From NCBI RefSeq assembly GCF_029436685.1, contig NZ_JAROCY010000021.1, positions 1 through 64,000 on the forward strand: a stretch of DNA of 64,000 bases, read 5' to 3'. The stretch is from Novosphingobium cyanobacteriorum. GTDB lineage: Bacteria; Pseudomonadota; Alphaproteobacteria; Sphingomonadales; Sphingomonadaceae. Under the pieces are notes generated by a model. It was not told where the DNA came from and did no database searches. It saw only the letters and a list, made by a program, of their open reading frames with translations. The position numbers and the translations under genes are program-made. Below are positions 42,096-50,176 of this stretch, piece after piece (within the stretch, counting starts at the first letter, position 1; every line of letters begins with the position of its first letter).

Positions 42096-44287
42096 CGCAC
42101 CATCTCCAGCACCTTGGCCACGATGCCGTCGCGGCTGGGCAGGGTGTGGGTGGCGGCGCGGGCCAGCGGAATGAAGCTGTCGGTCGCGGCCATGCGGGCG
42201 ATACCCTTGCCGGGCGCGCGTTCGGCCAGCAGCGCCATCAGCGCCTCGTTCTGGCCGCCGGTGATGCGGCATTCGTCCACCACCAGCACGCGGGCGCACG
42301 GGGCGACGGCGGCGATCACCGCATCGTCGTTTACCGGGCCGAGCCAGCGCAGGTCGATCACCCGCACCGCCACGCCCTGCTCCGCCAGCAGCTTCTGCGC
42401 CTGCAGGCTGAGGTGGAAGCCGTTTCCATAGGTGACGATGGCAAGGTCCGTCCCCTCCCCCGCCACGCCGATCTCGCCCAGACGGATCTCGCCGGTTCCG
42501 GGGGGCTGATAGACGCTGGCCCACAGGCCGTCGCCCGGCTCATGCAGGTCTCGCGTCATGTAAAGCGCGATGGGTTCCACGAACACCACCACGCGCTGTT
42601 CCTCGTGCGCCAGCCGCACGCATTCGCGCAGCATGGCAACCGCATCGCGGCCATTGCTCGGCACCGCCAGCACCACGCCGGGAATATCGCGGAAGACGGC
42701 GAGCGAGTTGTCATTGTGGAAGTGCCCGCCGAACCCCTTCTGATAGGGCAGCCCGGCGATACGCACCACCATCGGGTTGGTGAACTGGCCGTTGGAAAAG
42801 AAGCTGAGCGTCGCCGCCTCGCCCCGGATCTGGTCCTCGGCATTGTGGACATAGGCGAGGAACTGGATTTCCGGGATCGGCAGCAGGTTGTTGTGCGCCG
42901 CGCCGATGGCGAGGCCGAGGATCGCCTGTTCATCCAGCAGCGTGTTGATCACCCGTGCCGAACCGAACCGCGCGTGCAGCTTCTGCGTGGCGGCATAGAC
43001 GCCGCCCTTGGGCCCCACGTCCTCGCCACAGACGATGGCGTTGGGATATTGCAGCAGCAGGTCTGCCAGCGCCCAGCTGATCAGCTTGGCCATGTGCTGC
43101 GGCTTCTGCATCGCATCGGCATCGTCGGCAAAGAGCGCGGCGCGCGCCGGGGCATCGGGCACGGGGCGTTCCGCGCCTTCACGCCGGGGCGGCACGATGC
43201 TGGCCATCACCGCCGCGGCATCGGGCAGCTTGGGCCGGGCGATGGCGAGTTCCACCTGGGCCATCAGGCCGGCCTCGATCGCATCGTACTGCGCGCGCAC
43301 GTCGGCGGCGGTCATCACCCCTTCCTCGATCAGCAGCGCCGCGCTGGCCAGCAGCGGATCGCGCGCCTCGTCCGCTTCGATGCGCGCCTTGGGCAGATAG
43401 GCGAGCTGGATGTCGTTGCCGGCATGGCCATAGAGGCGCACCGTCTTCATGTGCAGGAACACGGGCTTGCGCTGGCGGCGGGCGATGGCCTCCGCCTCAC
43501 GCGCGGCGCGGTAGCTCTCGACGAGGTCGCTGCCGTCGCAGGCGATGTAGGTCAGGCCGGCGCGGCCCTGCCAATTCGCCTCGATCCAGCCGGGCGGGGT
43601 GCTGGTGGAAATGCCGATGCCGTTGTCCTCGCACAGGAACACGATGGGCATGGGCGTGCCCTGGAACGCCGCCCAGCAGGCGGTGTTGATCGCGCCCACG
43701 GCGGTGGAATGGTTGGCGCTGGCATCGCCAAAGCTGCACAGCACCACGCCGTCCCTGGCCAGCGTGGTTTCTGCCCAGCCCATGCGCCGCGCGATGCCGA
43801 TGGCAAAGGCCGCGCCCACCGCCTTGGGCACATGGCTGGCGATGGTGCTGGTCTGTGGCGGGATCATCAGCCGCTTCGATCCCAGCACCTTGTGCCGGCC
43901 GCCACTGATCGGGTCCTCGGCGCTGGCGGTAAAGCTCAACAGCATGTCCCACGCCGGGGTCTCGCCCGGCACGCGGCCGGCGCGGTGGATTTGGAAGGCG
44001 GCGTCGCGATAGTGGAGGAAGGCGATGTCGTCGGTCCGCAGCGCCTCGGCCAGCACGGCGTTCCCTTCGTGCCCGCTCGACCCGATGGTGTAGAAGCCTT
44101 CGCCGCGCGCCTGCAGCTTGCGGCTCAGCCGGTCGAGCTGGCGGCTGAGCATCTGCGAATGGAGCAGCGCGGCGGCGCGTTCGGGCGCAAGGCCCACGTC
44201 CTTCAGCCCCAGGTTGCTCCGCCGCCGCAGCGTGCCCTTGTCCAAGGCGTCCAGGAACTTGCGGTGTACCTGCTCGGCAGCATCCAT
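42092..44287 (-). CDS. Fused alpha-beta E1 of 2-oxo acid (branched-chain-type) dehydrogenase
   Basis: A 731-aa thiamine-diphosphate enzyme with both E1 subunits in one chain. The alpha part (about 1-370) has the ThDP motif GDASANHS...CEDNGIGIS. The beta part (about 400-731) has GEDVGPKGGVYAAT, FLAYVHNAEDQIRGEAA and VIDLRWLGPVNDD. This decarboxylates a 2-oxo acid and normally acylates the lipoyl group of an E2, but no E2 or E3 gene is in the window. Instead an acyltransferase and a phosphatase follow with overlaps. Branched-chain substrate preference is inferred from E1 similarity. Confidence 0.87.
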   Translation of the reverse strand: MDAAEQVHRKFLDALDKGTLRRRSNLGLKDVGLAPERAAALLHSQMLSRQLDRLSRKLQARGEGFYTIGSSGHEGNAVLAEALRTDDIAFLHYRDAAFQIHRAGRVPGETPAWDMLLSFTASAEDPISGGRHKVLGSKRLMIPPQTSTIASHVPKAVGAAFAIGIARRMGWAETTLARDGVVLCSFGDASANHSTAVGAINTACWAAFQGTPMPIVFLCEDNGIGISTSTPPGWIEANWQGRAGLTYIACDGSDLVESYRAAREAEAIARRQRKPVFLHMKTVRLYGHAGNDIQLAYLPKARIEADEARDPLLASAALLIEEGVMTAADVRAQYDAIEAGLMAQVELAIARPKLPDAAAVMASIVPPRREGAERPVPDAPARAALFADDADAMQKPQHMAKLISWALADLLLQYPNAIVCGEDVGPKGGVYAATQKLHARFGSARVINTLLDEQAILGLAIGAAHNNLLPIPEIQFLAYVHNAEDQIRGEAATLSFFSNGQFTNPMVVRIAGLPYQKGFGGHFHNDNSLAVFRDIPGVVLAVPSNGRDAVAMLRECVRLAHEEQRVVVFVEPIALYMTRDLHEPGDGLWASVYQPPGTGEIRLGEIGVAGEGTDLAIVTYGNGFHLSLQAQKLLAEQGVAVRVIDLRWLGPVNDDAVIAAVAPCARVLVVDECRITGGQNEALMALLAERAPGKGIARMAATDSFIPLARAATHTLPSRDGIVAKVLEMVR

Positions 44288-44362
44288 GGGGGCGGCAATC
44301 CGGTTTCCGTTGCAATCACACGGTGCCTAGCGGAACCGCTTGCGGAACGCCACACCCTGCGC

Positions 44363-45481
44363 TCAGGCAGGCGCATCCCCATCCACCGCGCGGCGGCCCA
44401 GCGCGGGATCGTCGGTGAAGAATCCGTCCAGCCCTTCGGAAAGGTAGCGCCGGATCTCGGCCACGCTGCCATCGGGGTTGCGCGCGGCGTCCCCGGCTTC
44501 ATTGCGAAAATCGGCGGGCAGGAAGTGGTTTTCGGGGCGGAAGGTATAGCAGCCGACCAGCAGCCCGGCACGGTGCGCATCGGCCACCACGCTGGTCGCC
44601 GCGCCCAGCCTGCCATCCTCGCCCAGCGGGATGATCTGGCGAGTCCACGGCGCCACCCAATCGGCATAGGTGGCGATGCCGGCAAGGCCCTCTTCGGTCA
44701 GCATCGCGGCATAGGGGGTCTTGCCGCCGGCCTTGGCCTCGTCCGCCGGAACCTTCAGATCCTCGTCGATCAGCTGCATCAGCTGCAGGTTGGGCAAGTC
44801 ACCCAGCAGGCCACGCAGCAGCTTGAGGTTGGAAATCTCGAACGACTGCACCACCAACGGCGCACGGCGCAGATAGGGGCTGGCCATCACGCGTTCGACA
44901 AACAGCTTCTCCATGTTGAAGCCGGCGGCGGCGAAATAGGTGGAATGCTTGATCTCGGGAATCACGCCAATCGTGCGCCCGCACGCGGCGGCTTCGGCGG
45001 CAACGAAGTCGGCCACTTCCTCGAACGTCACCAGCTGGAACTGCCCGTCATAACCGGCCGATTCCGGGCGCAGCGGGCCAAGCCGCTCCTTCGCCCGCAG
45101 CGTCTTCAGTTCGGCCAGGGTGAAGTCTTCGGCAAACCAGCCTTCCTGCTCCTCGCCATCGACGGTCTTCTTCGTCCTGCGCCCGGCGAACTGCTTGTGG
45201 TCGGCCACGTCGGTGGTTTCGGCGATGTTGGGTTCGTGCCGCACCACCAGCACGCCGTCCTTGCTGACGACGAGGTCCGGCTCGATGAAATCGGCCCCGT
45301 CGGCAATCGCCTTGGCATAGCTGGCCAGCGTGTGTTCGGGGCGCAGCGCGCTGCAGCCGCGATGGCCCAGCACCAGCGGCTTCACCGGCCGCGCCGCCCC
45401 CGCCGCGCGCGCCCTGCCGCCAGCCAGACCCATCGCCGCCATCGCCATGCCCCCTGCCAGAACCGCCCGCCGCGTGGTCAT
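44363..45481 (-). CDS. glpQ: Tat-exported glycerophosphodiester phosphodiesterase
   Basis: A 372-aa GlpQ-type enzyme that hydrolyses glycerophosphodiesters to glycerol-3-phosphate. A Tat signal (TTRRAVLAGGMAMA) opens the protein. The catalytic block LGHRGCSALRPEHT and EPDLVVSKDGVLVVRHEP carries the His/Arg/Glu/Asp set. ATG 45481 lies 1 nt after the symporter stop. Fifth and last gene of the operon 48329-44363; a role in phospholipid-headgroup salvage is likely. Confidence 0.9.
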   Translation of the reverse strand: MTTRRAVLAGGMAMAAMGLAGGRARAAGAARPVKPLVLGHRGCSALRPEHTLASYAKAIADGADFIEPDLVVSKDGVLVVRHEPNIAETTDVADHKQFAGRRTKKTVDGEEQEGWFAEDFTLAELKTLRAKERLGPLRPESAGYDGQFQLVTFEEVADFVAAEAAACGRTIGVIPEIKHSTYFAAAGFNMEKLFVERVMASPYLRRAPLVVQSFEISNLKLLRGLLGDLPNLQLMQLIDEDLKVPADEAKAGGKTPYAAMLTEEGLAGIATYADWVAPWTRQIIPLGEDGRLGAATSVVADAHRAGLLVGCYTFRPENHFLPADFRNEAGDAARNPDGSVAEIRRYLSEGLDGFFTDDPALGRRAVDGDAPA

Positions 45482-45482
45482 T

Positions 45483-46430
45483 TCAATCCCCGTCCCTGGC
45501 GGCATAGCGCCGCGCGATCGAGGCGCAGGCCATCAGCTGCGCCTGGTGGAAGATCATGATCGGCAGGATCACCGCGCCCGCCACCGCCGGGGGGAAGATG
45601 ATCTTGGCCATCGGCACCCCGCTCGCCAGCGATTTCTTCGATCCCACGAACATGATGGCGATCTCCTCGGGCCGGGCATAACCCAGCGCGCGGGCAACGC
45701 CCATCGTAATCCCCAGCACCAGCGCCAGCAGCAGCAGGCACAGCGCCAGCAGCACAGCCAGCTGCCCCGGTGCGACCTTGTGCCAAAGCCCTTCGACGAT
45801 AGCCGCGCTGAACGAGGCATAGACCGCCAGCACCACCGTGCCGCGATCGGTGAACATCAACAGCTTGCGGTTCCGTTCGGCCCAGGCACCCAGCAGCGGA
45901 CGCATCAGGTGGCCGACCACGAAGGGCAGCAGCAGCTGGCTGGCGATCTTCACCACCTGGTCGGTCGAAACGCCCCCCGCCGTGCCCAGCAATGCGCTGG
46001 ACAGGAACGGCGTGACGAACACCCCGGCAAGGTTGGAGAACGCCGCAGCACAGACCGCCACCGCCACGTTGCCCCGCGCGATCGAGGTGAAGGCGATCGA
46101 GCTCTGCACCGTGGAAGGCAGCGCGCACAGGTACATCACGCCGATCCACAGCGCGGGCGGCAGCGCCCCCGGCACCGCCGCCTTCATGCCCAGCCCCAGC
46201 AGCGGGAACAGGGCAAAGGTGAAGGCCATGATCAGCAGGTGGATCTTCCAGTCACTGGCCGCGGCGATCAGCGTTTCGCGCTTCAGCCGCACGCCGTGGA
46301 GGAAGAACAGCAGCGTGATCGCCAGGGTGGTCACCCAATCGACCGCCACCGCGCCCGCGCCGCTGGCGGGAAGCACGCTGGCCAGCGCCACGGTGGCCAG
46401 CATGATCAGCAGGAACGGGTCAAGCTTCAT
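45483..46430 (-). CDS. SBF-like bile acid:sodium symporter family protein
   Basis: A 315-aa ten-helix membrane protein of the SBF-like (PF13593-type) group. Characteristic segments are LFFLHGVRLKRE, CALPSTVQSSIAFTSIARGN and IMFVGSKKSLASGVPMAKI, corresponding to the sodium/substrate-binding crossover. Substrate unknown; organic anions are typical. It overlaps the nitrilase gene by 4 nt and precedes the GDPD gene. Confidence 0.88.
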   Translation of the reverse strand: MKLDPFLLIMLATVALASVLPASGAGAVAVDWVTTLAITLLFFLHGVRLKRETLIAAASDWKIHLLIMAFTFALFPLLGLGMKAAVPGALPPALWIGVMYLCALPSTVQSSIAFTSIARGNVAVAVCAAAFSNLAGVFVTPFLSSALLGTAGGVSTDQVVKIASQLLLPFVVGHLMRPLLGAWAERNRKLLMFTDRGTVVLAVYASFSAAIVEGLWHKVAPGQLAVLLALCLLLLALVLGITMGVARALGYARPEEIAIMFVGSKKSLASGVPMAKIIFPPAVAGAVILPIMIFHQAQLMACASIARRYAARDGD

Positions 46431-47341
46431 CCCAGGTCCACCACTTCGACCGGCGGCAGCGGCAACGCGCCGGGCTGTTCAACCCAGTGCGCGGCATTCA
46501 GCACGCCACCATCGGCGCGCAGGGCCGCAACGTGGGCAGTGTCGATCTCGGCAAGGACCCATTGGGCCTGCCCTTCCACGCCCACGGCCAGCACGCCATC
46601 CTCCGGCATCCCCCAACTCCCATTCCTTGGAGCGTCGGGCGGCCCGTAAACCCCTGCCGCACCGCGGTTCTCGTCCACGGCTGGCGACCATTCGGCCGTG
46701 CCCACGGTGGGCGAATGCACGGCATAGCATTGCCCTTCCAGCGCGCGCGCCTGCGCGCCGATGCGCACCCGCCAGTATCCGTGCAGCGTATCGGTGCAGC
46801 TCGGCACCAGCAGCACTTCCGCCCCCGCCTCAACCGCCGCGCGGGCCAGCAGGGGGAATTCGCTGTCATAGCAGGTGACGATGGAGAGCTTGCCCAGCGC
46901 CGTCTCGAACAGTTTCAGCCCGGCCCCGCCGGCGATATGCCACTGCTCGCGCTCGAACCGGGTCATCACCAGCTTGTCCTGTGTGGCCGCCTTGCCATTT
47001 GGCGCAAACAGGCGGGCGGCGTTGTGAAAGCGGCCATCCGCTGCCCTGCACGGCGCGCTGGCGGCCAGGATGTGCATCCCGGTCCGCGCGGCCAGATCGG
47101 CATGGAGCGCATCCACCTGCGGCAGCAGCGCCGAAACCGTCTCGATCGAGCCCTGCAGATCGCCCATCGTTGCCGGATCAAGGCTGGCCAGCTCCATTGC
47201 GCCATATTCGGGAAAGACCGCCAGCTTCGCGCCCGCATCGGCCGCTTCACCCACCCAGCGCGTCAGCTTGGCAACATAGGCGTCCCAGCTTTCCAGCCGC
47301 TCGATCGGATACTGCGCCGCCGCGACGCGAAAGCTCACCAT
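46427..47341 (-). CDS. Nitrilase/omega-amidase superfamily carbon-nitrogen hydrolase
   Basis: A 304-aa amidohydrolase of the nitrilase superfamily. The Glu-Lys-Cys triad is visible: Glu in VFPEYGAMEL, Lys in TQDKLVMTRFE, Cys in VTCYDSEFPLLAR. It begins at ATG 47341 (GTG 47338 is an alternative), overlapping the GNAT stop. Likely cleaves an amide or carbamoyl bond; substrate not predictable. Confidence 0.87.
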   Translation of the reverse strand: MVSFRVAAAQYPIERLESWDAYVAKLTRWVGEAADAGAKLAVFPEYGAMELASLDPATMGDLQGSIETVSALLPQVDALHADLAARTGMHILAASAPCRAADGRFHNAARLFAPNGKAATQDKLVMTRFEREQWHIAGGAGLKLFETALGKLSIVTCYDSEFPLLARAAVEAGAEVLLVPSCTDTLHGYWRVRIGAQARALEGQCYAVHSPTVGTAEWSPAVDENRGAAGVYGPPDAPRNGSWGMPEDGVLAVGVEGQAQWVLAEIDTAHVAALRADGGVLNAAHWVEQPGALPLPPVEVVDLG

Positions 47342-47922
47342 TGCTTCAACCAGTACTGCATCGGCTTCGGGCTCTCCTGTGCCTCGCCCCATTCCTTCCA
47401 CGCCAGCTCGGTCAGCAGGCCGGGAATCGGCGCATAGCCCCTGCGCGTCCAGAACGCATCCAGCGGCGTGTATCCTTCGGGCCGAGCGGGATGATCGGCA
47501 GGCCGCACCACCGCCGCAAAACAGGCGGCATTGGCATCACAGGCCCGTGCCTGCGCCTCGCGATGATCAAAAAAGGCGTGGCCGATGCCATGCCCGCGAT
47601 AATCGGGCAGCAGCACGCTTTCGCCAAAGTAGAACAGCCGCGCCGTGTCCAGCCCGCGCGCTTCGAAGGGCGCGCGGAATTCCGCCTTCTGGTGCATCAT
47701 CGGCGCGGCGGTGGCGGCGCCGACAATCCTTGGCCCATCGAACGCGGCGACCAGCACCGCATCCGCCGCGGCGGCATATTCGGTCAGGTATTCGGCCTCG
47801 TAGGCCGGATCGCCATCATAGAGATAGGGAAACGCGGCGAACACCGCGATGCGCAGCGCCGCCAGATCGTCCAGCGCGCCGGCAATCTCGTCTCCGGTCA
47901 AGGGCCGGACGGTGATTCTCAC
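47335..47922 (-). CDS. GNAT family N-acetyltransferase
   Basis: A 195-aa acetyltransferase with the acetyl-CoA-binding motif DYRGHGIGHAFFDHREA. GTG 47922 overlaps the previous stop (GTGA). Pairing with a nitrilase-type amidase is common (putative acetylation/deamidation modules). Substrate unknown. Confidence 0.85.
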   Translation of the reverse strand: MRITVRPLTGDEIAGALDDLAALRIAVFAAFPYLYDGDPAYEAEYLTEYAAAADAVLVAAFDGPRIVGAATAAPMMHQKAEFRAPFEARGLDTARLFYFGESVLLPDYRGHGIGHAFFDHREAQARACDANAACFAAVVRPADHPARPEGYTPLDAFWTRRGYAPIPGLLTELAWKEWGEAQESPKPMQYWLKQW

Positions 47923-48329
47923 CCGACCACTTGGGCCGTCCAGTCGGCCAGGTTGTAGTACATGGTCAGCCGGGTGATCTTGCCGCCGTCCACCGCGATG
48001 AACGCGCCCGCCGGCAGCACATAGGTCTGTCCGTTGGCTTCGGGCAGGCCTTCATCGGTGGCAAGGTAGGCGCCGTGGACCACGAATTCGGCCGCCGCGC
48101 GCGTGCCTTCGTCGTTGGCCATGATCACGATGTCTTCCAGCCGCTCCTTGTAGCAGCGCTCCATGTGACCGAGAAACTCGGCGAATTTCGCCTTGCCGGT
48201 CACGCGCTCGCCCTGGTTCACGTCGTGCGCCACGTCGTCGGCCAGGCAATCGAGCATGCCCTGCCAGTCGCCCGCGTTGAACGCGGCGTAATAGGCTTCC
48301 AGCAGTGCAATCGTCGCGGCCCGGCTCAT
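47919..48329 (-). CDS. SnoaL/NTF2-like protein (ketosteroid isomerase-related)
   Basis: A 136-aa NTF2-fold protein (AYYAAFNAGDWQGMLDCLADDVAHDVNQG). ATG 48329 (MSRAATIALLE) is chosen; the frame continues upstream to 48596 but that part lacks homology and overlaps wrbA. First gene of the five-gene operon. Members act as isomerases, cyclases or binding proteins; role unknown. Confidence 0.82.
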   Translation of the reverse strand: MSRAATIALLEAYYAAFNAGDWQGMLDCLADDVAHDVNQGERVTGKAKFAEFLGHMERCYKERLEDIVIMANDEGTRAAAEFVVHGAYLATDEGLPEANGQTYVLPAGAFIAVDGGKITRLTMYYNLADWTAQVVG

Positions 48330-48426
48330 CGGCGTCTCCTCAGGGATCGGAGAGCGCCTCTTAGCCGAGCCGGATGGCCCGCGCCACACGCTCCATGCGC
48401 ATGGCGCGATGCCTTTTACAGACCGG

Positions 48427-49026
48427 TCACCCGAACAGCTTGCTGGCCGTGTCCGCCACGCGCTTGCCCAGATAGCGCGCGCCTTCCAGCTCGGTCTCGC
48501 TCGGCTGGCGGCTGCCGTCGCCATTGGCGATTGTGGTGGCGCCATAGGGCGATCCGCCGACAACCTCGTCATTGCGCATCTGCCCGGCGTGGCCATAGTC
48601 CAGCCCGACGATCGTCATGCCGAAGTGCAGCAGGTTGGTGATGATCGAAAACAGCGTCACTTCCTGCCCGCCGTGCTGGGTGGCGGTGCTGGTGAAGGCG
48701 GCGCCCACCTTGCCGTTCAGCGCACCGCGCGCCCACAGCCCGCCGGCCTGGTCGAGGAACGCGGCCATCTGGCTGCTCATCCGGCCAAAGCGGGTGCCGG
48801 TGCCGACGATGATCGCGTCATAGTTTTCCAGCTCGGCCACGGTGGCGACCGGGGCGGACTGGTCCAGCTTGAAGTGCGCGTTCTGCGCCACTTCCAGCGG
48901 GGCGGTTTCGGGCACGCGCTTCACGTCCACCTGCGCGCCGGCGCTGCGTGCGCCTTCGGCAATGGCGTGGGCCATGGTTTCGACATGGCCATAGCTCGAG
49001 TAATAGAGAACGAGGACCTTGCTCAT
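48427..49026 (-). CDS. wrbA: NAD(P)H:quinone oxidoreductase WrbA
   Basis: A 199-aa flavodoxin-like FMN enzyme with phosphate-binding YYSSYGHVETMA, GTGTRFGRMSSQM and the tail GARYLGKRVA. It performs two-electron quinone reduction. ATG 49026 (MSKVLVLYYSS) matches the family start. Divergent from purC. Confidence 0.95.
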   Translation of the reverse strand: MSKVLVLYYSSYGHVETMAHAIAEGARSAGAQVDVKRVPETAPLEVAQNAHFKLDQSAPVATVAELENYDAIIVGTGTRFGRMSSQMAAFLDQAGGLWARGALNGKVGAAFTSTATQHGGQEVTLFSIITNLLHFGMTIVGLDYGHAGQMRNDEVVGGSPYGATTIANGDGSRQPSETELEGARYLGKRVADTASKLFG

Positions 49027-49299
49027 CGTGGGATCATCCTTTCGCTTCGTGTGCGGCAATGAAGGCCTTGTACCCCTGTTGCCACATTTCTGATCAGAGG
49101 GATAAGATCGTCCGGAACGTTCCACTTTGTCGAAAAGTCATGCTGCAATTGCACTCCCGGGCAATTTCGCTTATGGGCAGGCCCCGCAGCCCCGGCATCC
49201 GCGATGCGGCAGACTTCTGTCCCGCCTCGTCCCGCCGGGGTTTTTGATTTGCCGCGAGGCGCTTATCGTGCACGCGGAGCCGCACAGGAAGAATCGCCC

Positions 49300-50085
49300 A
49301 TGTCCCGTCGCCGCCAAATCTATGAAGGCAAGGCCAAGATCCTCTACGAGGGCCCCGAGCCCGGCACGCTCATCCAGTACTTCAAGGATGACGCGACCGC
49401 CTTCAACGCGCAGAAGCGCGGCACGATCAACGGCAAGGGCGTGATCAACAACCGCATCAGCGAGTACGTGTTCACGCGTCTCGCCCACATCGGCATCCCC
49501 ACGCACTTCATCCGCCGCCTGAACATGCGCGAACAGCTGGTGCGCCAGGTGGAGATCATCCCGATCGAGGTGGTGGTGCGCAACGTGGCCGCCGGCTCGA
49601 TCAGCAAGCGCCTCGGCATCCCAGAGGGCGAGCCGCTGCCGCACACGCTGATCGAATATTACTACAAGGACGATGCGCTGGGTGATCCGATGATCGCCGA
49701 AGAGCACATCGCCTGCTTCGGCTGGGCCACCAACGAGGAGATGCAGGACATCTCCAGCATGGCGATCCGCGTCAACGACTTCATGGTCGGCATGTTCGCC
49801 GCGATCAACATCCGCCTGGTGGACTTCAAGCTGGAATTCGGCCGCATCTGGGATGGCGACTACAGCCGGGTGATCCTGGCCGACGAGATCAGCCCCGATG
49901 GCTGCCGCCTGTGGGACATGGTCACCGGCGAAAAGCTCGACAAGGACCGCTTCCGCCGCGATCTGGGTGGCGAGGAAGAGGCCTATCAGGAAGTGGCCCG
50001 TCGCCTCGGCCTGCTGGAAAACGACGGCGGTCCTTCCGAAGTGCTGGACCTCGGCGCGCACCGCAAGCTGCGCAGCAAGAAGTAA
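49300..50085 (+). CDS. purC: SAICAR synthetase PurC
   Basis: A 261-aa phosphoribosylaminoimidazole-succinocarboxamide synthase of purine synthesis. YEGKAKILYEG and FKDDATAFNAQKRG at the N-terminus, RNVAAGSISKR and LVDFKLEFGR in the core are diagnostic. ATG 49300 begins MSRRRQIYEGKAK. A strong hairpin terminator follows. Confidence 0.97.
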   Translation: MSRRRQIYEGKAKILYEGPEPGTLIQYFKDDATAFNAQKRGTINGKGVINNRISEYVFTRLAHIGIPTHFIRRLNMREQLVRQVEIIPIEVVVRNVAAGSISKRLGIPEGEPLPHTLIEYYYKDDALGDPMIAEEHIACFGWATNEEMQDISSMAIRVNDFMVGMFAAINIRLVDFKLEFGRIWDGDYSRVILADEISPDGCRLWDMVTGEKLDKDRFRRDLGGEEEAYQEVARRLGLLENDGGPSEVLDLGAHRKLRSKK

Positions 50086-50106
50086 GCAGCCTCGTCTGCC
50101 AAAGAA

Positions 50107-50141
50107 AAGGGCCCGGAAGCGCATCGCTTCCGGGCCCTTCT
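50107..50141. terminator. Bidirectional intrinsic terminator between purC and the chemoreceptor gene
   Basis: A perfect 15-bp stem, AAGGGCCCGGAAGCG / CGCTTCCGGGCCCTT, with loop CAT. The minus strand continues into CTTTT and the plus strand into CTTCTT, so it can end both convergent genes. Confidence 0.85.
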
Positions 50142-50176
50142 TGCATGGGAATGGCCACCAGGGCCTGAGCTTCTGT

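Noticed and set aside
42096..42524. N-terminal extension of the acyltransferase frame
   Set aside because: Antisense-like Arg/Gly/Pro-rich translation lying wholly within the E1 gene; the GTG at 42095 overlaps the E1 stop.
41885..45559. 1224-codon open frame on the plus strand
   Set aside because: Lies opposite the E1, acyltransferase and GDPD genes and has no recognisable domain.
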